Positions 34,152-43,594 are shown, counted from the stretch's first letter. The stretch is DNA of 64,000 bases from Sphingomonas sp. URHD0057 (GCF_000620665.1 NZ_KK211162.1:641764-705763), one strand, 5' to 3'. Numbers and translations: made by a program. The notes: generated by a model not told the origin, from the sequence alone.

Positions 34152-34935
34152 CGAAGTGTCGATGGTCGCATCGGTCGCGGGCGAGCTCAATGGCGGCAAG
34201 ATCAGGCGGCGGCGTCCGTTCCGCGCGCCGCATCACAGCGCCTCGATGCCGGCGCTGGTCGGCGGTGGCCTTCGCGTCCGCCCTGGCGAGATCAGCCTGG
34301 CGCATCTCGGCGTCCTGTTCCTCGACGAGCTTCCCGAATTCCAGCGGCCGGTTCTCGATTCCCTTCGCCAGCCGCTGGAGACCGGATCGGTCAGCGTCGC
34401 CCGCGCCAATACCCACGTAACTTTCCCGGCGCGTGTGCAGCTGGTGGCGGCGATGAATCCGTGCCGCTGCGGCCATCTCGGCGATCCGGCGCTGGCCTGC
34501 AGTCGCGCGCCGCGCTGTGCCGCCGATTACCAGGCCAAGGTGTCGGGCCCGCTGCTCGACCGCATCGATCTGCATGTCGAGGTGCCGGGCGTGTCGGCGG
34601 CCGACCTGACGCTCCCGCCGCCCGCCGAGGGCAGTGCCGAGGTCGGCCGGCGTGTCGCCGCCGCGCGCGAGCTGCAGGCGCGGCGCTACAACGGCAATGG
34701 CGTCCGCACCAACGCCGAAGCCGACGGTGAGCTGCTGGATTCGGTGGCGACCCCCGACGACCCCGGCCGCAAGCTCCTCGCCGACGCGGCCGCCGCGATG
34801 CGCTTGTCGGCCCGCGGCTTCCATCGCGTGATGCGCGTCGCGCGAACCATCGCCGACCTCGCCGGCACCGAGCAGGTCGGCCGGATCCACATCGCCGAGG
34901 CGCTCAGCTACCGCCGCCAGGCACCGCGGAATTGA
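34152..34935 (+). pseudogene. comM: comM 3' part, separated from its 5' half
   Basis: C-terminal half of ComM: EVSMVASVAGELNGGKI, RPFRAPHHSASMPALVGGG, Walker B GVLFLDELPEFQ, the Cys motif NPCRCGHLG and the arginine-containing GPLLDRIDLHVEVPG, ending with the Mg-chelatase-type HIAEALSYR helix. An ATG at the element edge (34138) might allow a partial protein, but it would lack Walker A. The domain order shows no further damage, suggesting a recent insertion. Confidence 0.93.
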
Positions 34936-34962
34936 CCAGTTGTTAGTAACGAGGAAGGATTA

Positions 34963-35487
34963 GTGCGGGATGCGAAGGGGGCAGAGCCATTGGAAAATTT
35001 GAATCCGGTCGAATGGGCGATCCGCCCTTTTAGGCGCTACGCGGACTTTGGTGGTCGTTCGCCGAGGGCGGAATATTGGTGGTACGCCGTTTTCGTAGGG
35101 ATCGTCGGGTTCCTATTGGGCGCCATCGACGGAGGCGTACTTCACACCATCATCCTTGGCACTCTTGGCCCTCTTGGTTTGGCGTTCACAGTGGCCTGCA
35201 TCCTGCCTAGTGTCGCCGTGCTGGTCAGGCGTCTTCACGATACCGAGCGAAATGGCTGGTGGGCGCTGGTGAAAATTCCTTCCTATGGCCTCATCATGAC
35301 CGGCACCTCTACGACCGTCGGCGTTTTCGAGGCGATGCCGATGCCCATTATCGTTGTCGCTGTAATCGCATGGCTTGGAGTCGGCATTACCGTCTTCCTT
35401 TTCGTAATCAGCGAAGGCACCGGGGGTCCGAATCGCTACGGGCCAGACCCTTACGGTCCAGCCGATCTCGAGGAGGTATTCGCCTAA
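34963..35487 (+). CDS. DUF805 family membrane protein
   Basis: A 174-aa protein with the DUF805 entry motif YADFGGRSPRAEYWWYAVFV, then four hydrophobic segments, the LVRRLHDTERNGWWAL motif between the second and third, and an end GTGGPNRYGPDPYG. The GTG start has GAGGAAGG six bases upstream. It lies 28 bp after comM and converges on the ThDP enzyme. Function of the family is unclear. Confidence 0.88.
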   Translation: MRDAKGAEPLENLNPVEWAIRPFRRYADFGGRSPRAEYWWYAVFVGIVGFLLGAIDGGVLHTIILGTLGPLGLAFTVACILPSVAVLVRRLHDTERNGWWALVKIPSYGLIMTGTSTTVGVFEAMPMPIIVVAVIAWLGVGITVFLFVISEGTGGPNRYGPDPYGPADLEEVFA

Positions 35488-35490
35488 CCT

Positions 35491-37269
35491 CTAATCGGCA
35501 TCCTGCTTGTGGAGCACGGCGTTGACGACCTGTCGCGCCGTGTCGCGGATTACGTGCCCGGCATCCTCATCTTTCGACAACGCGAACATGAATTGCTTCG
35601 CCTCCTTGAAGCTGATGTGCGGCGGCAATGGCGCGATTTCCGGATCGGTTTTCACTTCGAGCACCACCGGCGTGTCGGCTGAAAGGGCCTCGTCCCACGC
35701 CGCTCCGAGGTCCTTCGGGTCGTCGACGTAAATGCCCTTGAGTCCGATCAGCTCGGCAAACCGTGAATATCGCACGTCGGGGATGTCCTGGCTCGCGTCG
35801 AAGCGCGGGTTGCCGTTCATCACGCGCTGCTCCCAGGTGACCTCGTTCAGATCCTCGTTGTTGAACACGCATGTGACAAGACGCTTGTCCGGCCAGCGCT
35901 CAGCGTATTTCGCGATGGTGATGAGCTCGGCCATGTTGTTCATCTGCATCGCTCCATCGCCGACGAGTGCGACAACCGGCCGGTCCGGATGCGCGAACTT
36001 CGCACCAATCGCGTAGGGTACGGCCGCGCCCATCGAGGCCAGACCGCCCGACAGCGAGGCCATCTGCCCCTGCTTCACGCGATAATCTCGGGCATACCAA
36101 TTGGCGCATGAGCCGCTGTCGCTGGTCACGATCGCATTGTCGGGCAGGCGCGGGGACATTTCCCAAACGACCCGCTGCGGGTTGACCGGATGCGCCTTGG
36201 TCTTGGCCCGCGCTTCGAGCGCCTGCCACCAATCGCTCATCCAGCCCTCGATCTGCTCGCGCCAGCCGGGGTCGGCCTTCCGGTCGAGCATGGGCAGGAG
36301 CAGGCGAAGAGTCTCGGCGGCGCTGCCGTGCAGGTTCACTTCGCACGGGTAGCGCAACGACAGCATCGCCGGATCGACGTCAATCTGGACGGCTCGCGCG
36401 GCGCCGGTCTTGGGCAGGAATTCCGACCAGGGGAAGCCGCTCCCAACGATCAGCAGGGTGTCGCAGCCGTTCATGAGGTCGGAGCTCGGGCGGGTGCCGA
36501 GCAGCCCGATGCAGCCGGTCACGAACGGCAGATTGTCGGGCAGGGCAGCCTTGCCGAGGAGCGCTTTGGCCACGCCCGCGCCAAGCTTTTCGGCAACTTC
36601 GATCACTTCATCCGCGGCTCCGAACGCGCCGGCGCCGATCAGTATTGCGACCTTGTTGCCGGCGTTCAGCACGTCCGCTGCGCGCCGCAGATCAGCCTCG
36701 GCCGGCACGATCACCGGGCGCGAGTATCCCGGTCCCGATCGCGTGAATCCGTGGGCCCGGGCGGGTTCTTCGAACGCTTGTTCCTGCACATCCTTCGGGA
36801 TGATGACGACCGATGGCCCACGCCGGGCAAGCGCCAGCCGGATGGCCCTGTCGATGACGTGCGGAAGCTGCGCCGGATGCGTGACCTCCTGAACATATTC
36901 GGCGACATCGGAGAAGACTCGGTCGAGGTTCAGCTCCTGCTGATAGCTTGCGCCGCGCACCGTCGACTCGGCCTGGCCGCAGATGGCAAGCACCGGCATA
37001 TGGTCGAGCCTGGCGTCGCACAGGCCGGTGATGAGGTGCGTCGCGCCTGGACCTCCAGTTGCCAGGCACACTCCAAGCTCGCCGGTGAATTTGGCATGAG
37101 CGACTGCCATGAAGGCGGCCATCTCCTCGTGACGAGGCTGGATGAAATCGATCGTCCCGTCGCGCTGCAATGCGCCGATGACGCCGTTGATGCCGTCTCC
37201 GGAATAGCCAAAGATCCGCTTGATGCCCCAGGCATTCAGCCGGTCGACAAAGAAGTCGGCTGTTTTCAT
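35491..37269 (-). CDS. Thiamine-diphosphate-dependent enzyme, pyruvate oxidase/dehydrogenase-like
   Basis: About 592 aa with the three-domain plan of the acetolactate synthase/PoxB family. The N-terminal Pyr domain has GYSGDGINGVIGAL and the activating Glu in RHEEMAAFMAVAHAKF. The central domain carries ILIGAGAFGA. The C-terminal PP domain has the ThDP-Mg motif ALVGDGAMQMNNMAELITIA ending VFNNEDLNEV. The sequence favours a quinone-linked pyruvate dehydrogenase over acetolactate synthase, but substrate is inferred. It has no membrane-binding C-terminal helix that I can identify. ATG 37269 or GTG 37278 could be the start. Confidence 0.82.
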   Translation of the reverse strand: MKTADFFVDRLNAWGIKRIFGYSGDGINGVIGALQRDGTIDFIQPRHEEMAAFMAVAHAKFTGELGVCLATGGPGATHLITGLCDARLDHMPVLAICGQAESTVRGASYQQELNLDRVFSDVAEYVQEVTHPAQLPHVIDRAIRLALARRGPSVVIIPKDVQEQAFEEPARAHGFTRSGPGYSRPVIVPAEADLRRAADVLNAGNKVAILIGAGAFGAADEVIEVAEKLGAGVAKALLGKAALPDNLPFVTGCIGLLGTRPSSDLMNGCDTLLIVGSGFPWSEFLPKTGAARAVQIDVDPAMLSLRYPCEVNLHGSAAETLRLLLPMLDRKADPGWREQIEGWMSDWWQALEARAKTKAHPVNPQRVVWEMSPRLPDNAIVTSDSGSCANWYARDYRVKQGQMASLSGGLASMGAAVPYAIGAKFAHPDRPVVALVGDGAMQMNNMAELITIAKYAERWPDKRLVTCVFNNEDLNEVTWEQRVMNGNPRFDASQDIPDVRYSRFAELIGLKGIYVDDPKDLGAAWDEALSADTPVVLEVKTDPEIAPLPPHISFKEAKQFMFALSKDEDAGHVIRDTARQVVNAVLHKQDAD

Positions 37270-37376
37270 CTCGGGCACAACAACGCGGCGGCGCGCCGTA
37301 TGCTCCCGGTTGTCGGCGGAGCGCTATACTGACATCCTGCTGGCAGGAGCCCCGTGCCGGCGATAAGGTGCCCGCC

Positions 37377-38606
37377 ATGGACGCGCGGACCCGCAAGCAT
37401 AGTGAAATCGACCCGGCCTCGGACGAGGCGCGGTTGCTGGCGGAAACGATTACGGTCAAGCGCGACCGCTTGCTCGCTTCGCTGACCCTGATCGCGGGCG
37501 TCGGCCTCATCGTCGCTTTGCCGTTCGCGCTTCGCTACGGCGCGGAATTCTTCATGCCGGTGACGGCGGCGCTAGTGGTCGCGATTGCGCTCGTCCCGCT
37601 GCTCGAATGGTTCGAACGCCGCGGAGTGCCATCGAAGCTGGCGGCGGGCCTGTGCCTCATCATCTTCCTCGCCATCGCCATCTTCGCCATCGGCTCGATC
37701 CTGGTTCCCGCGACCGATTGGGTGGCGCTGGTGCCGAAGCGTATCGGCAAGGTTCGCGATGCGCTCCAGCCGGTGCTCGACCTGTACAAGAATCTCGACC
37801 GGTTCATCGACCGTACGACGTCGCAGATCGCGATCTCCCAGCCGCAGGGACGCACCGTTCGGATCGAGACGCCCAACTCCGTGCTCGGCCTGCTTACGTC
37901 GTCGGCGCCGCACCTGCTGATCCAGCTGTTCTTTGCGCTGCTGGTGATCTTCTTCTTCCTCGCCGGCTGGACGACGATGCGGAAGAAGACGATCGTCAGC
38001 CGCGGCAGCTTCGAAGGTGCATTGACCACGGCGCGGGTGATTCAGCAGGTGGTCGACGCGACCTCGACCTATCTCGGCACGATCACGCTGATCAACGTCG
38101 GGCTAGGCGCTCTGACCGCCGCCGTCCTGTGGTGGCTCGGGATGCCGTCGCCGGTGATGTGGGGCGGCATCGTCGCGGTGCTCAACTACATCCCCTACCT
38201 CGGCCCGATCGCCTCCGCGCTGCTGCTCTTCTTTGGCGGGCTGATGACCTATCCCGACATCTGGAGCGCGCTCGCCCCGCCGGCGGCATTCATCTCCTTC
38301 CACCTGATCGAGGCGAACATCTTCACGCCGCTGGTCGTCGGTCACCGGCTGACCATCAGCCCGCTGTCGATCCTCGTCTCGCTGTCCTTCTGGGCGTGGG
38401 TGTGGGGAACCACCGGCGCGTTGCTCGCGGTGCCGCTGCTGATCATCCTCAAGACGATTTTCTCTGCTGCCGGGACGCCCGACATCGCTGGCTTCCTGTT
38501 CGAGCATGGTACGCTGACCCACATCGGCGATCCGGACGAGGAGGAAGAGGAGGAGAAGCGCGAGATCCAACCCGCGATGGTTGACACCGAAAAGCCCGCC
38601 ACCTAG
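37377..38606 (+). CDS. AI-2E family transporter (PerM-like)
   Basis: About 409 aa. Eight hydrophobic segments are arranged as in the AI-2 exporter family: two near the N-terminus (LLASLTLIAGVGLIVALPFA, VTAALVVAIALVPLLEWF), a soluble middle, then LLIQLFFALLVIFFFLAGW, the glycine-rich GGIVAVLNYIPYLGPIASAL and HLIEANIFTPLVVGHRLTIS. The acidic tail (DEEEEEEKREI) is cytoplasmic. ATG 37377 follows AAGGTG. Substrate is uncertain; few family members export autoinducer. Confidence 0.88.
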   Translation: MDARTRKHSEIDPASDEARLLAETITVKRDRLLASLTLIAGVGLIVALPFALRYGAEFFMPVTAALVVAIALVPLLEWFERRGVPSKLAAGLCLIIFLAIAIFAIGSILVPATDWVALVPKRIGKVRDALQPVLDLYKNLDRFIDRTTSQIAISQPQGRTVRIETPNSVLGLLTSSAPHLLIQLFFALLVIFFFLAGWTTMRKKTIVSRGSFEGALTTARVIQQVVDATSTYLGTITLINVGLGALTAAVLWWLGMPSPVMWGGIVAVLNYIPYLGPIASALLLFFGGLMTYPDIWSALAPPAAFISFHLIEANIFTPLVVGHRLTISPLSILVSLSFWAWVWGTTGALLAVPLLIILKTIFSAAGTPDIAGFLFEHGTLTHIGDPDEEEEEEKREIQPAMVDTEKPAT

Positions 38607-38627
38607 GTCGCCGCCCACGCCAAAAAC

Positions 38628-38704
<77 letters not shown>

Positions 38705-38739
38705 CTTTTCACGCGGCCTTGTGCTGGATAGACGGCGTC

Positions 38740-39486
38740 ATGGCCGGCCGACCCTCCGCTTATGCTGCGCTCGGGCTCGAGCCCGGTGCGGACAGCGCCG
38801 CCATCGACCAGGCCTACAAGGACCTCATCAAACGCTACCACCCCGACCGCGCCGGGGGCGATGCCGATCGCGCCGCAGAGATCATCCAGGCCTATCGCCA
38901 GCTGCGCGGTTCCGCGGCCCGGGACGCGCTGGAATTCAATGAATTCGAGGGGCTGGCGGCCAAACCCTGGTTCACCCGGGCCGCTCTTCCCATCGCGGCA
39001 GCCGGAGCGATCCTCATCCTGGTCCTGACGACTGGGCCGGTCAGCCGCCTCAAGGGTGTGCCCAGCCTGCCGCTCGGGAAAGTCAGCAGGGAGCGCCCTT
39101 CCGATCCGATGGAGCAGCCGCTGGCGCTCGCCGCGGTCGACCGCGGAGTGGAGGATGCCCTGCGGCTGAACCACTCAAGCGACGAGATGGCGCTGGCAAG
39201 CGCGACCCGCGATTGCCACCATCAGTTGCGGCTCAGGCCAAGCCTCGGCCAGCTCGACCGCTGCGCGGCGTTCGACGACGCCGTCGTCGTCCTCCAGGAC
39301 CGTGATCCGCTGCGCGACCAGGGGCCCTTCAGCGAGCTTGCCGTGACCGGCCGCCAATGGAGCGGCGCGCAGACTTTGTCGAACGACAATCTGGCGATCG
39401 ACGGCCGGCTCGACCGGATCCGCCTGCGGGTCGAGCTGGCGCTCGCGCCGGCCGTCCCGCCGTCTCCACCGCCCGAAGCCGATTAA
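38740..39486 (+). CDS. J-domain protein with one membrane helix
   Basis: About 248 aa. An N-terminal J domain (SAYAALGLEPGADSAAIDQA, then KRYHPDRAGG with the HPD motif) would stimulate DnaK. A membrane segment follows (AALPIAAAGAILILVLTTGP, about residues 80-100), and a soluble C-terminal domain with four Cys in CHHQL and LDRCAAF-type contexts is unlike known DnaJ domains. ATG 38740 is chosen; a TTG 21 bases upstream is less likely. It converges with the SleB gene (4-bp overlap). Confidence 0.83.
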   Translation: MAGRPSAYAALGLEPGADSAAIDQAYKDLIKRYHPDRAGGDADRAAEIIQAYRQLRGSAARDALEFNEFEGLAAKPWFTRAALPIAAAGAILILVLTTGPVSRLKGVPSLPLGKVSRERPSDPMEQPLALAAVDRGVEDALRLNHSSDEMALASATRDCHHQLRLRPSLGQLDRCAAFDDAVVVLQDRDPLRDQGPFSELAVTGRQWSGAQTLSNDNLAIDGRLDRIRLRVELALAPAVPPSPPPEAD

Positions 39487-40586
39487 GGCTGCGCGCCGCC
39501 TCCGGCCGGGGGAGGGGCTGCGGCGCGCTTGCCGAGAGGCTGCTCGGTCGATGCTGTCTCGCCCGACAAGGCATATTTAAGGTTGTCGGAAGCGTCGAAC
39601 TTCTTGACGTAGTCCTCGTGCCCCGCATCGTCGGCCGCCTTGCGGGCGACGAGGTTGAAGCGCACCGCGACCCGCTTGTCGCCGCGCATCGACGGCGCCA
39701 GCTTGATCGGCTCCGCGCCCGGGATCTTGGCGATCTCCGAGGCGACGCTGCCCGGCCCGGTGACAACATGCTCGACCGCGAGTGCGGCATTACGCAGTGT
39801 GACCGCGTTGGGCTCGCGCCCGGCGTAGCCCGAGCTGAACGCGGCGGGCAGGCCCCAGCCGCCGGCCCAGCGGTAGAAGATGTGCGCCCCGACGATCGCG
39901 CTCTTGGCCAGCGTCGACGACCAATAAGGGACGACGTAATTGGCGTGATAGTGAGTGGCCCAGCCGACCGGCGCATAGACCGCGCCCGACAGCGCCGCCT
40001 CGGCGACCGAATAAGCGCGCTTCCACCCATCTGCGTCGGGCCGGCGATAAAGCGAGCCGTCGCAGGTAAAGGTAAACTGGCAGCCGGTGACTCGAGTCGA
40101 GCCTTCGTAGACCACACCGCAGACGCTGGACGGGAAGGCGGGGTGGCGGACGCGATTGAGGACGACCTGGGCGACCGCACGCTTGCCATCGCTGTCCTGA
40201 TTCCCGGCCTCGTAATAGACCGCGCTGGCGAGGCAGGTGAGCGCCTGGCTGCGAGCGGCGGCATTGCCCTTGAAGGCAAACGGCGCCGCGGCCGGATTGG
40301 GGCCGGCCGCGACCGGAATCGCCTGGTTGATCTGCAGCGCCTGCTGTGGCGCCACTTGCTTGAGGATCAGCGGCGGCGGAGCCGGGGGCGCCGCCTGCGG
40401 CGTTGCGACGTCCGATACCGAGCCGACCGATCCGGCGATGGCCGCGGCGCCGATCAGGCCGAGCAGGCCCGTGCCAAGCGCCTCGCGCGGATGGGCGCGC
40501 CAGAGCTCGATCGGGCGCGCCCTGAGAGCGCCCACTCGAGCCTTGAACGCCGCCAAGGGCGGGGAAAGGGCCAGCGATGCGGTCAT
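39483..40586 (-). CDS. SleB-type cell wall hydrolase
   Basis: A 367-aa protein with an N-terminal membrane anchor (ALGTGLLGLIGAAAIAGSVG), a Pro/Ala-rich linker and a Hydrolase_2/SleB domain. That domain has LASAVYYEAGNQDSDGKRAV with the catalytic Glu, QVVLNRVRHPAFP, GCQFTFTCDG and GWATHYHANYVVPYW. In non-sporing alphaproteobacteria these are peptidoglycan lytic enzymes of the periplasm. The C-terminal 120 residues form a second region of unknown role. Confidence 0.9.
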   Translation of the reverse strand: MTASLALSPPLAAFKARVGALRARPIELWRAHPREALGTGLLGLIGAAAIAGSVGSVSDVATPQAAPPAPPPLILKQVAPQQALQINQAIPVAAGPNPAAAPFAFKGNAAARSQALTCLASAVYYEAGNQDSDGKRAVAQVVLNRVRHPAFPSSVCGVVYEGSTRVTGCQFTFTCDGSLYRRPDADGWKRAYSVAEAALSGAVYAPVGWATHYHANYVVPYWSSTLAKSAIVGAHIFYRWAGGWGLPAAFSSGYAGREPNAVTLRNAALAVEHVVTGPGSVASEIAKIPGAEPIKLAPSMRGDKRVAVRFNLVARKAADDAGHEDYVKKFDASDNLKYALSGETASTEQPLGKRAAAPPPAGGGAQP

Positions 40587-40619
40587 TGCGAAGTGATATA
40601 GTCCCCTAACACGCGTGAT

Positions 40620-40859
40620 TCAATCGCGCCGCTCAGGCGCCGCCCGGAAGCGGCCGGTTTGCGACCACCTTATCAATGGTTTCAATGGGATGATCCAGAC
40701 AAGTCCCATAATGAGATAGAATGTCATCTGAACCAGAACAGGCCAGCGCCCGACGAAATGCGCGAGGCTTGCGACGAGCATCGCCCAGACGATTATGAGC
40801 AGGAGAATCGCGGCGATTCCGGCTGCTTTCCTGCCCGAAGGTTGCGCATTGTGAGCCAT
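40620..40859 (-). CDS. DUF2842 family small membrane protein
   Basis: A 79-aa protein with two membrane helices (AAGIAAILLLIIVWAMLVAS, then VLVQMTFYLIMGLVWIIPL), a basic-aromatic end RWSQTGRF and a typical DUF2842 length. The ATG at 40859 has AAAGG seven bases upstream. The longer frame upstream to 41858 is antisense to the sugar transporter and is not real. Confidence 0.82.
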   Translation of the reverse strand: MAHNAQPSGRKAAGIAAILLLIIVWAMLVASLAHFVGRWPVLVQMTFYLIMGLVWIIPLKPLIRWSQTGRFRAAPERRD

Positions 40860-41012
40860 CGGCGCGCCTTTACACGCAAATTTGCGCCGTCCCCAGCCCC
40901 CACGGGTGGGCAACAAGAGAGCGTTCACAACGGCGGTTGCCCAAGGATTCAAACCGATTACAAATGCGTCCTGACAGGCGCCGCGCATCCGCCGACCGAG
41001 GGGAAAGATTCG

Positions 41013-42338
41013 ATGGTCATCGCAACCCAACCGACTGAAGGTGAAGCCAACACGTCGACGCTCGAGCTGCCGGAGGGCGGCGTCGACGCGCCGAACCTGC
41101 GATATTTCGTGATGGCGCTGTTTTTCATCTTCGGTGGCATCACCAGTCTCAACGATGTCATCATTCCCAAGCTGAAAGAGCTGTTCACGCTCAACTACAC
41201 GCAGGCGATGCTGGTCCAGTTCTGCTTCTTCACCGCTTATCTGGTGATCGGCATTCCCGGCGCCCAGCTGGTCAAGAAGATCGGCTACATGCGCGGCGCG
41301 GTGGCGGGCTTGCTGACGATGATGGTCGGTTGCCTGCTGTTCATTCCGGCCTCGGCGACCGCGACCTATGGCCTGTTCCTGTTCGCCTTGTTCGTGCTGG
41401 CGAGCGGCGTGGTGGTCGTCCAGGTGGTGTCGAATCCGCTGATCAGCCTGCTCGGGCCGCCCAAGACGGTCCACAGCCGGCTGACCTTCGCGCAAGCGTT
41501 CAACAGCCTCGGCACGACGATCTTCCCACGGGTCGGTTCGGCGCTGATTCTCGGCGGCCTCGCCGGTGTGACCGCCGCGCAGCTGTCGGGCGTGGCGCTC
41601 GACCAATATCGCACGGCGGAGACCCGCGCCATCGTTCACACCTACATCGGACTGGCCGTCGCGCTGGCCGTGATCGCCGCCGTCGTGTGGTCGTTCCGCA
41701 ACAAGCTGCCGGGCGAGACGCATGACCACAGCTCGCCCCTGGCCGGCTTCTCCTTGCTCAGGCGCCCCCGCTTCGGCTTCGGCGCGCTGTGCATCTTCCT
41801 TTATGTCGGGGCGGAGGTCTCGATCGGCTCGCTGATCGTCAATTACCTGATGCAACAAGATGTGCTCGGGATCACCGACGCCGACGCCGGCAAGATGATC
41901 ATGTATTATTGGGGCGGGGCGATGGTCGGCCGCTTCATCGGCTCCTACCTGCTTCGCGTCATGAGTCCCGGCAAGATCCTGGCAACGGTCGCGGCGGGAG
42001 CGATCGTGCTGATCGCCATTTCGGCCAACACCACCGGTACGACGTCCGCCTACAGCTTGCTTGCGATCGGCCTCATGAACTCGATCATGTTCCCGACGAT
42101 CTTCAGCCTTGCATGCGAGAAGCTGGGGCCGCGCGCGGCGGATGGGTCCGGGATCATCAACATCGCGATCTTCGGCGGGGCGGTGGTCCCGGTGCTGACC
42201 GGGCTGCTGGCCGACAAGTCCGGCAGTCTTCAGTTCGCGCTGCTCCTGCCGGCGCTGTGCTACGCCATCATCGCCGGGTTCGGAATCTATGCCCGCCGCC
42301 CCGCCGAAGGGCCGGTGATGAAGGCGGTGACCACCTAG
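41013..42338 (+). CDS. MFS sugar permease (FucP/GluP-like)
   Basis: About 441 aa and 12 hydrophobic helices. The FucP-type entry is NLRYFVMALFFIFGGITSLN followed by DVIIPKLKELFTLNYTQAML; the middle has VQVVSNPLISLLGPPKTVHS and LTFAQAFNSLGTTIFP, typical of the fucose and glucose/galactose:H+ symporter branch. The ATG at 41013 follows GAGGGGAAAG. No sugar catabolic genes are adjacent, so the actual sugar is unknown. Confidence 0.9.
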   Translation: MVIATQPTEGEANTSTLELPEGGVDAPNLRYFVMALFFIFGGITSLNDVIIPKLKELFTLNYTQAMLVQFCFFTAYLVIGIPGAQLVKKIGYMRGAVAGLLTMMVGCLLFIPASATATYGLFLFALFVLASGVVVVQVVSNPLISLLGPPKTVHSRLTFAQAFNSLGTTIFPRVGSALILGGLAGVTAAQLSGVALDQYRTAETRAIVHTYIGLAVALAVIAAVVWSFRNKLPGETHDHSSPLAGFSLLRRPRFGFGALCIFLYVGAEVSIGSLIVNYLMQQDVLGITDADAGKMIMYYWGGAMVGRFIGSYLLRVMSPGKILATVAAGAIVLIAISANTTGTTSAYSLLAIGLMNSIMFPTIFSLACEKLGPRAADGSGIINIAIFGGAVVPVLTGLLADKSGSLQFALLLPALCYAIIAGFGIYARRPAEGPVMKAVTT

Positions 42339-42356
42339 CCGGCGGTTTGACCCTGG

Positions 42357-42713
42357 CTATCCCATCTGGATGAGCAGGGCATCCATCAGCAAGGCGGTAT
42401 CGACCGGCTTGACGAGGACCGTGATGCGGAGCTCCAGTTGCGAAAGCGGCGAGGGAAGCGTCTTCGCCGACAGGACCGCCATCGGGATGCTCCGTTCGGC
42501 CAGCAGCTCGACCACGTCGGGGCCAGCCGATCCGCAATCGTCCCAGTCGACCACGGCCGCCGAGATGGTCTCGGATTCGAGAATGCTGATGGCGTCAGCG
42601 ATCGATGCGACCGGGCCGGCGACGCATCCGTCGCGTTCCTCGATGGCCGACGAAAGATCGAGCCCGTGATAGGCATTTCCATCAACGATCAAGACGATCT
42701 TGGAGCCGAACAT
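42357..42713 (-). CDS. Stand-alone receiver-like protein with an altered acidic pocket
   Basis: A 118-aa CheY-like fold: KIVLIVDGNAYHGLDLSSAI, then AAVVDWDDCGSAG where the phospho-acceptor Asp would sit (VVDWD), AVLSAKT for the Thr/Ser position, and VLVKPVD with the conserved Lys-Pro. The usual acidic pair after strand 1 is reduced to one Asp (VDGN). It has no output domain. It lies between the sugar permease and a Crp/Fnr regulator. Phosphorylation is possible but uncertain. Confidence 0.8.
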   Translation of the reverse strand: MFGSKIVLIVDGNAYHGLDLSSAIEERDGCVAGPVASIADAISILESETISAAVVDWDDCGSAGPDVVELLAERSIPMAVLSAKTLPSPLSQLELRITVLVKPVDTALLMDALLIQMG

Positions 42714-42829
42714 CGCACTCCTTTTGAGCGGGGAGCGCGCGAGGTCTCTCAGTCGCGGCTGGCTCGAGGCGGCTCCGCGATGCCAGTCTAATGCTTCTGA
42801 TCTATTTAAGTTTCATCCACTTACGCAGA

Positions 42830-43594
42830 TTAATTCACTGCGTCTCCGCGGTCCAGGTGCAGGTAGCCGCTGTCGAAATCGCCGGCCGCCGCCAGCTTCC
42901 GCCAATCGCCGATGTAAATGGAACGCGGATTTGCTCGATCGATCAGGCCATCCGCTTCAAGCCCCTTGATGGTGCGGTTGACGTGGACCGCCGTCAATCC
43001 AGTCGCATCGGCGAGCTGTTCCTGAGTCATCGGCAACTCATAGTCGGTTTCCACGCCCATCCCGGCGACCTTCAGGCGAATCGAGAACTCGCACAGCAGG
43101 TGAGCAATCCGGGTTCGGGCATCGCGCCGCCCCACGTTTGCGATCCATTCACGGAAGATCGAAGCGTCGACGAGAGTGTCCAGCCACATCGCGCGGCCGA
43201 TCGCCGGCCGCTCGAAGGCGATGCGCAAGATGTCTTCGCGCGGGATCAACGCGACCTTGCCCGTCGTCAGCATTTGCACGCTGTGGTCGGCCACCTTCAG
43301 AAGCGAGTTCTGCAGATCGACCATCTCCCCTTTCATGTGGATCGAGACGATCTGGCGATTTCCGTTGCACACGATTTTCGAGCGGACGGCGAAACCGGAC
43401 AGTATCACGCACGAGTGCGTCGCGACGTCCCGCTCGCGCACGACATAGTGATGCCGATCGTAGGTTCGGATGTGGAATGGCAGCGCCAGCAGCGCGTCTC
43501 GATCAGCCTGGCTGAAGCGTTCGTGGTACTCGAGCTTGCGGAGCATCGGCGCGAGGGATGACTCGCTCGGTGGTGATGTGGAGGTCTCGCTCAA
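42830..43594 (-). CDS. Crp/Fnr family transcriptional regulator
   Basis: A cyclic-nucleotide-binding-like sensor domain (YVVRERDVATHSCVILSGFA, HMKGEMVDLQNSLL), a dimerisation helix, and a C-terminal winged helix TQEQLADATGLTAVHVNRTI, KGLEADGLI. There is no Fnr-type cysteine cluster. The frame is open to a GTG at 43684; a TTG at 43594 has GGGAG six bases upstream and is my choice, while ATG 43546 lacks a ribosome site. In sphingomonads such proteins often answer to light or stress, but nothing here shows the signal. Confidence 0.88.
   Translation of the reverse strand: MSETSTSPPSESSLAPMLRKLEYHERFSQADRDALLALPFHIRTYDRHHYVVRERDVATHSCVILSGFAVRSKIVCNGNRQIVSIHMKGEMVDLQNSLLKVADHSVQMLTTGKVALIPREDILRIAFERPAIGRAMWLDTLVDASIFREWIANVGRRDARTRIAHLLCEFSIRLKVAGMGVETDYELPMTQEQLADATGLTAVHVNRTIKGLEADGLIDRANPRSIYIGDWRKLAAAGDFDSGYLHLDRGDAVN

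Noticed and set aside
34138-34935. An independent protein starting at the element edge
   Set aside because: The ATG arises from the end of the inverted repeat; the sequence is the C-terminal half of ComM without Walker A. Treated as a gene fragment.
40620-41858. A 412-aa leftward frame antisense to the sugar permease
   Set aside because: Only the C-terminal 79 residues look like a protein (DUF2842). The remainder has antisense composition (many Arg, His, Gln, Glu) opposite a clear MFS gene.
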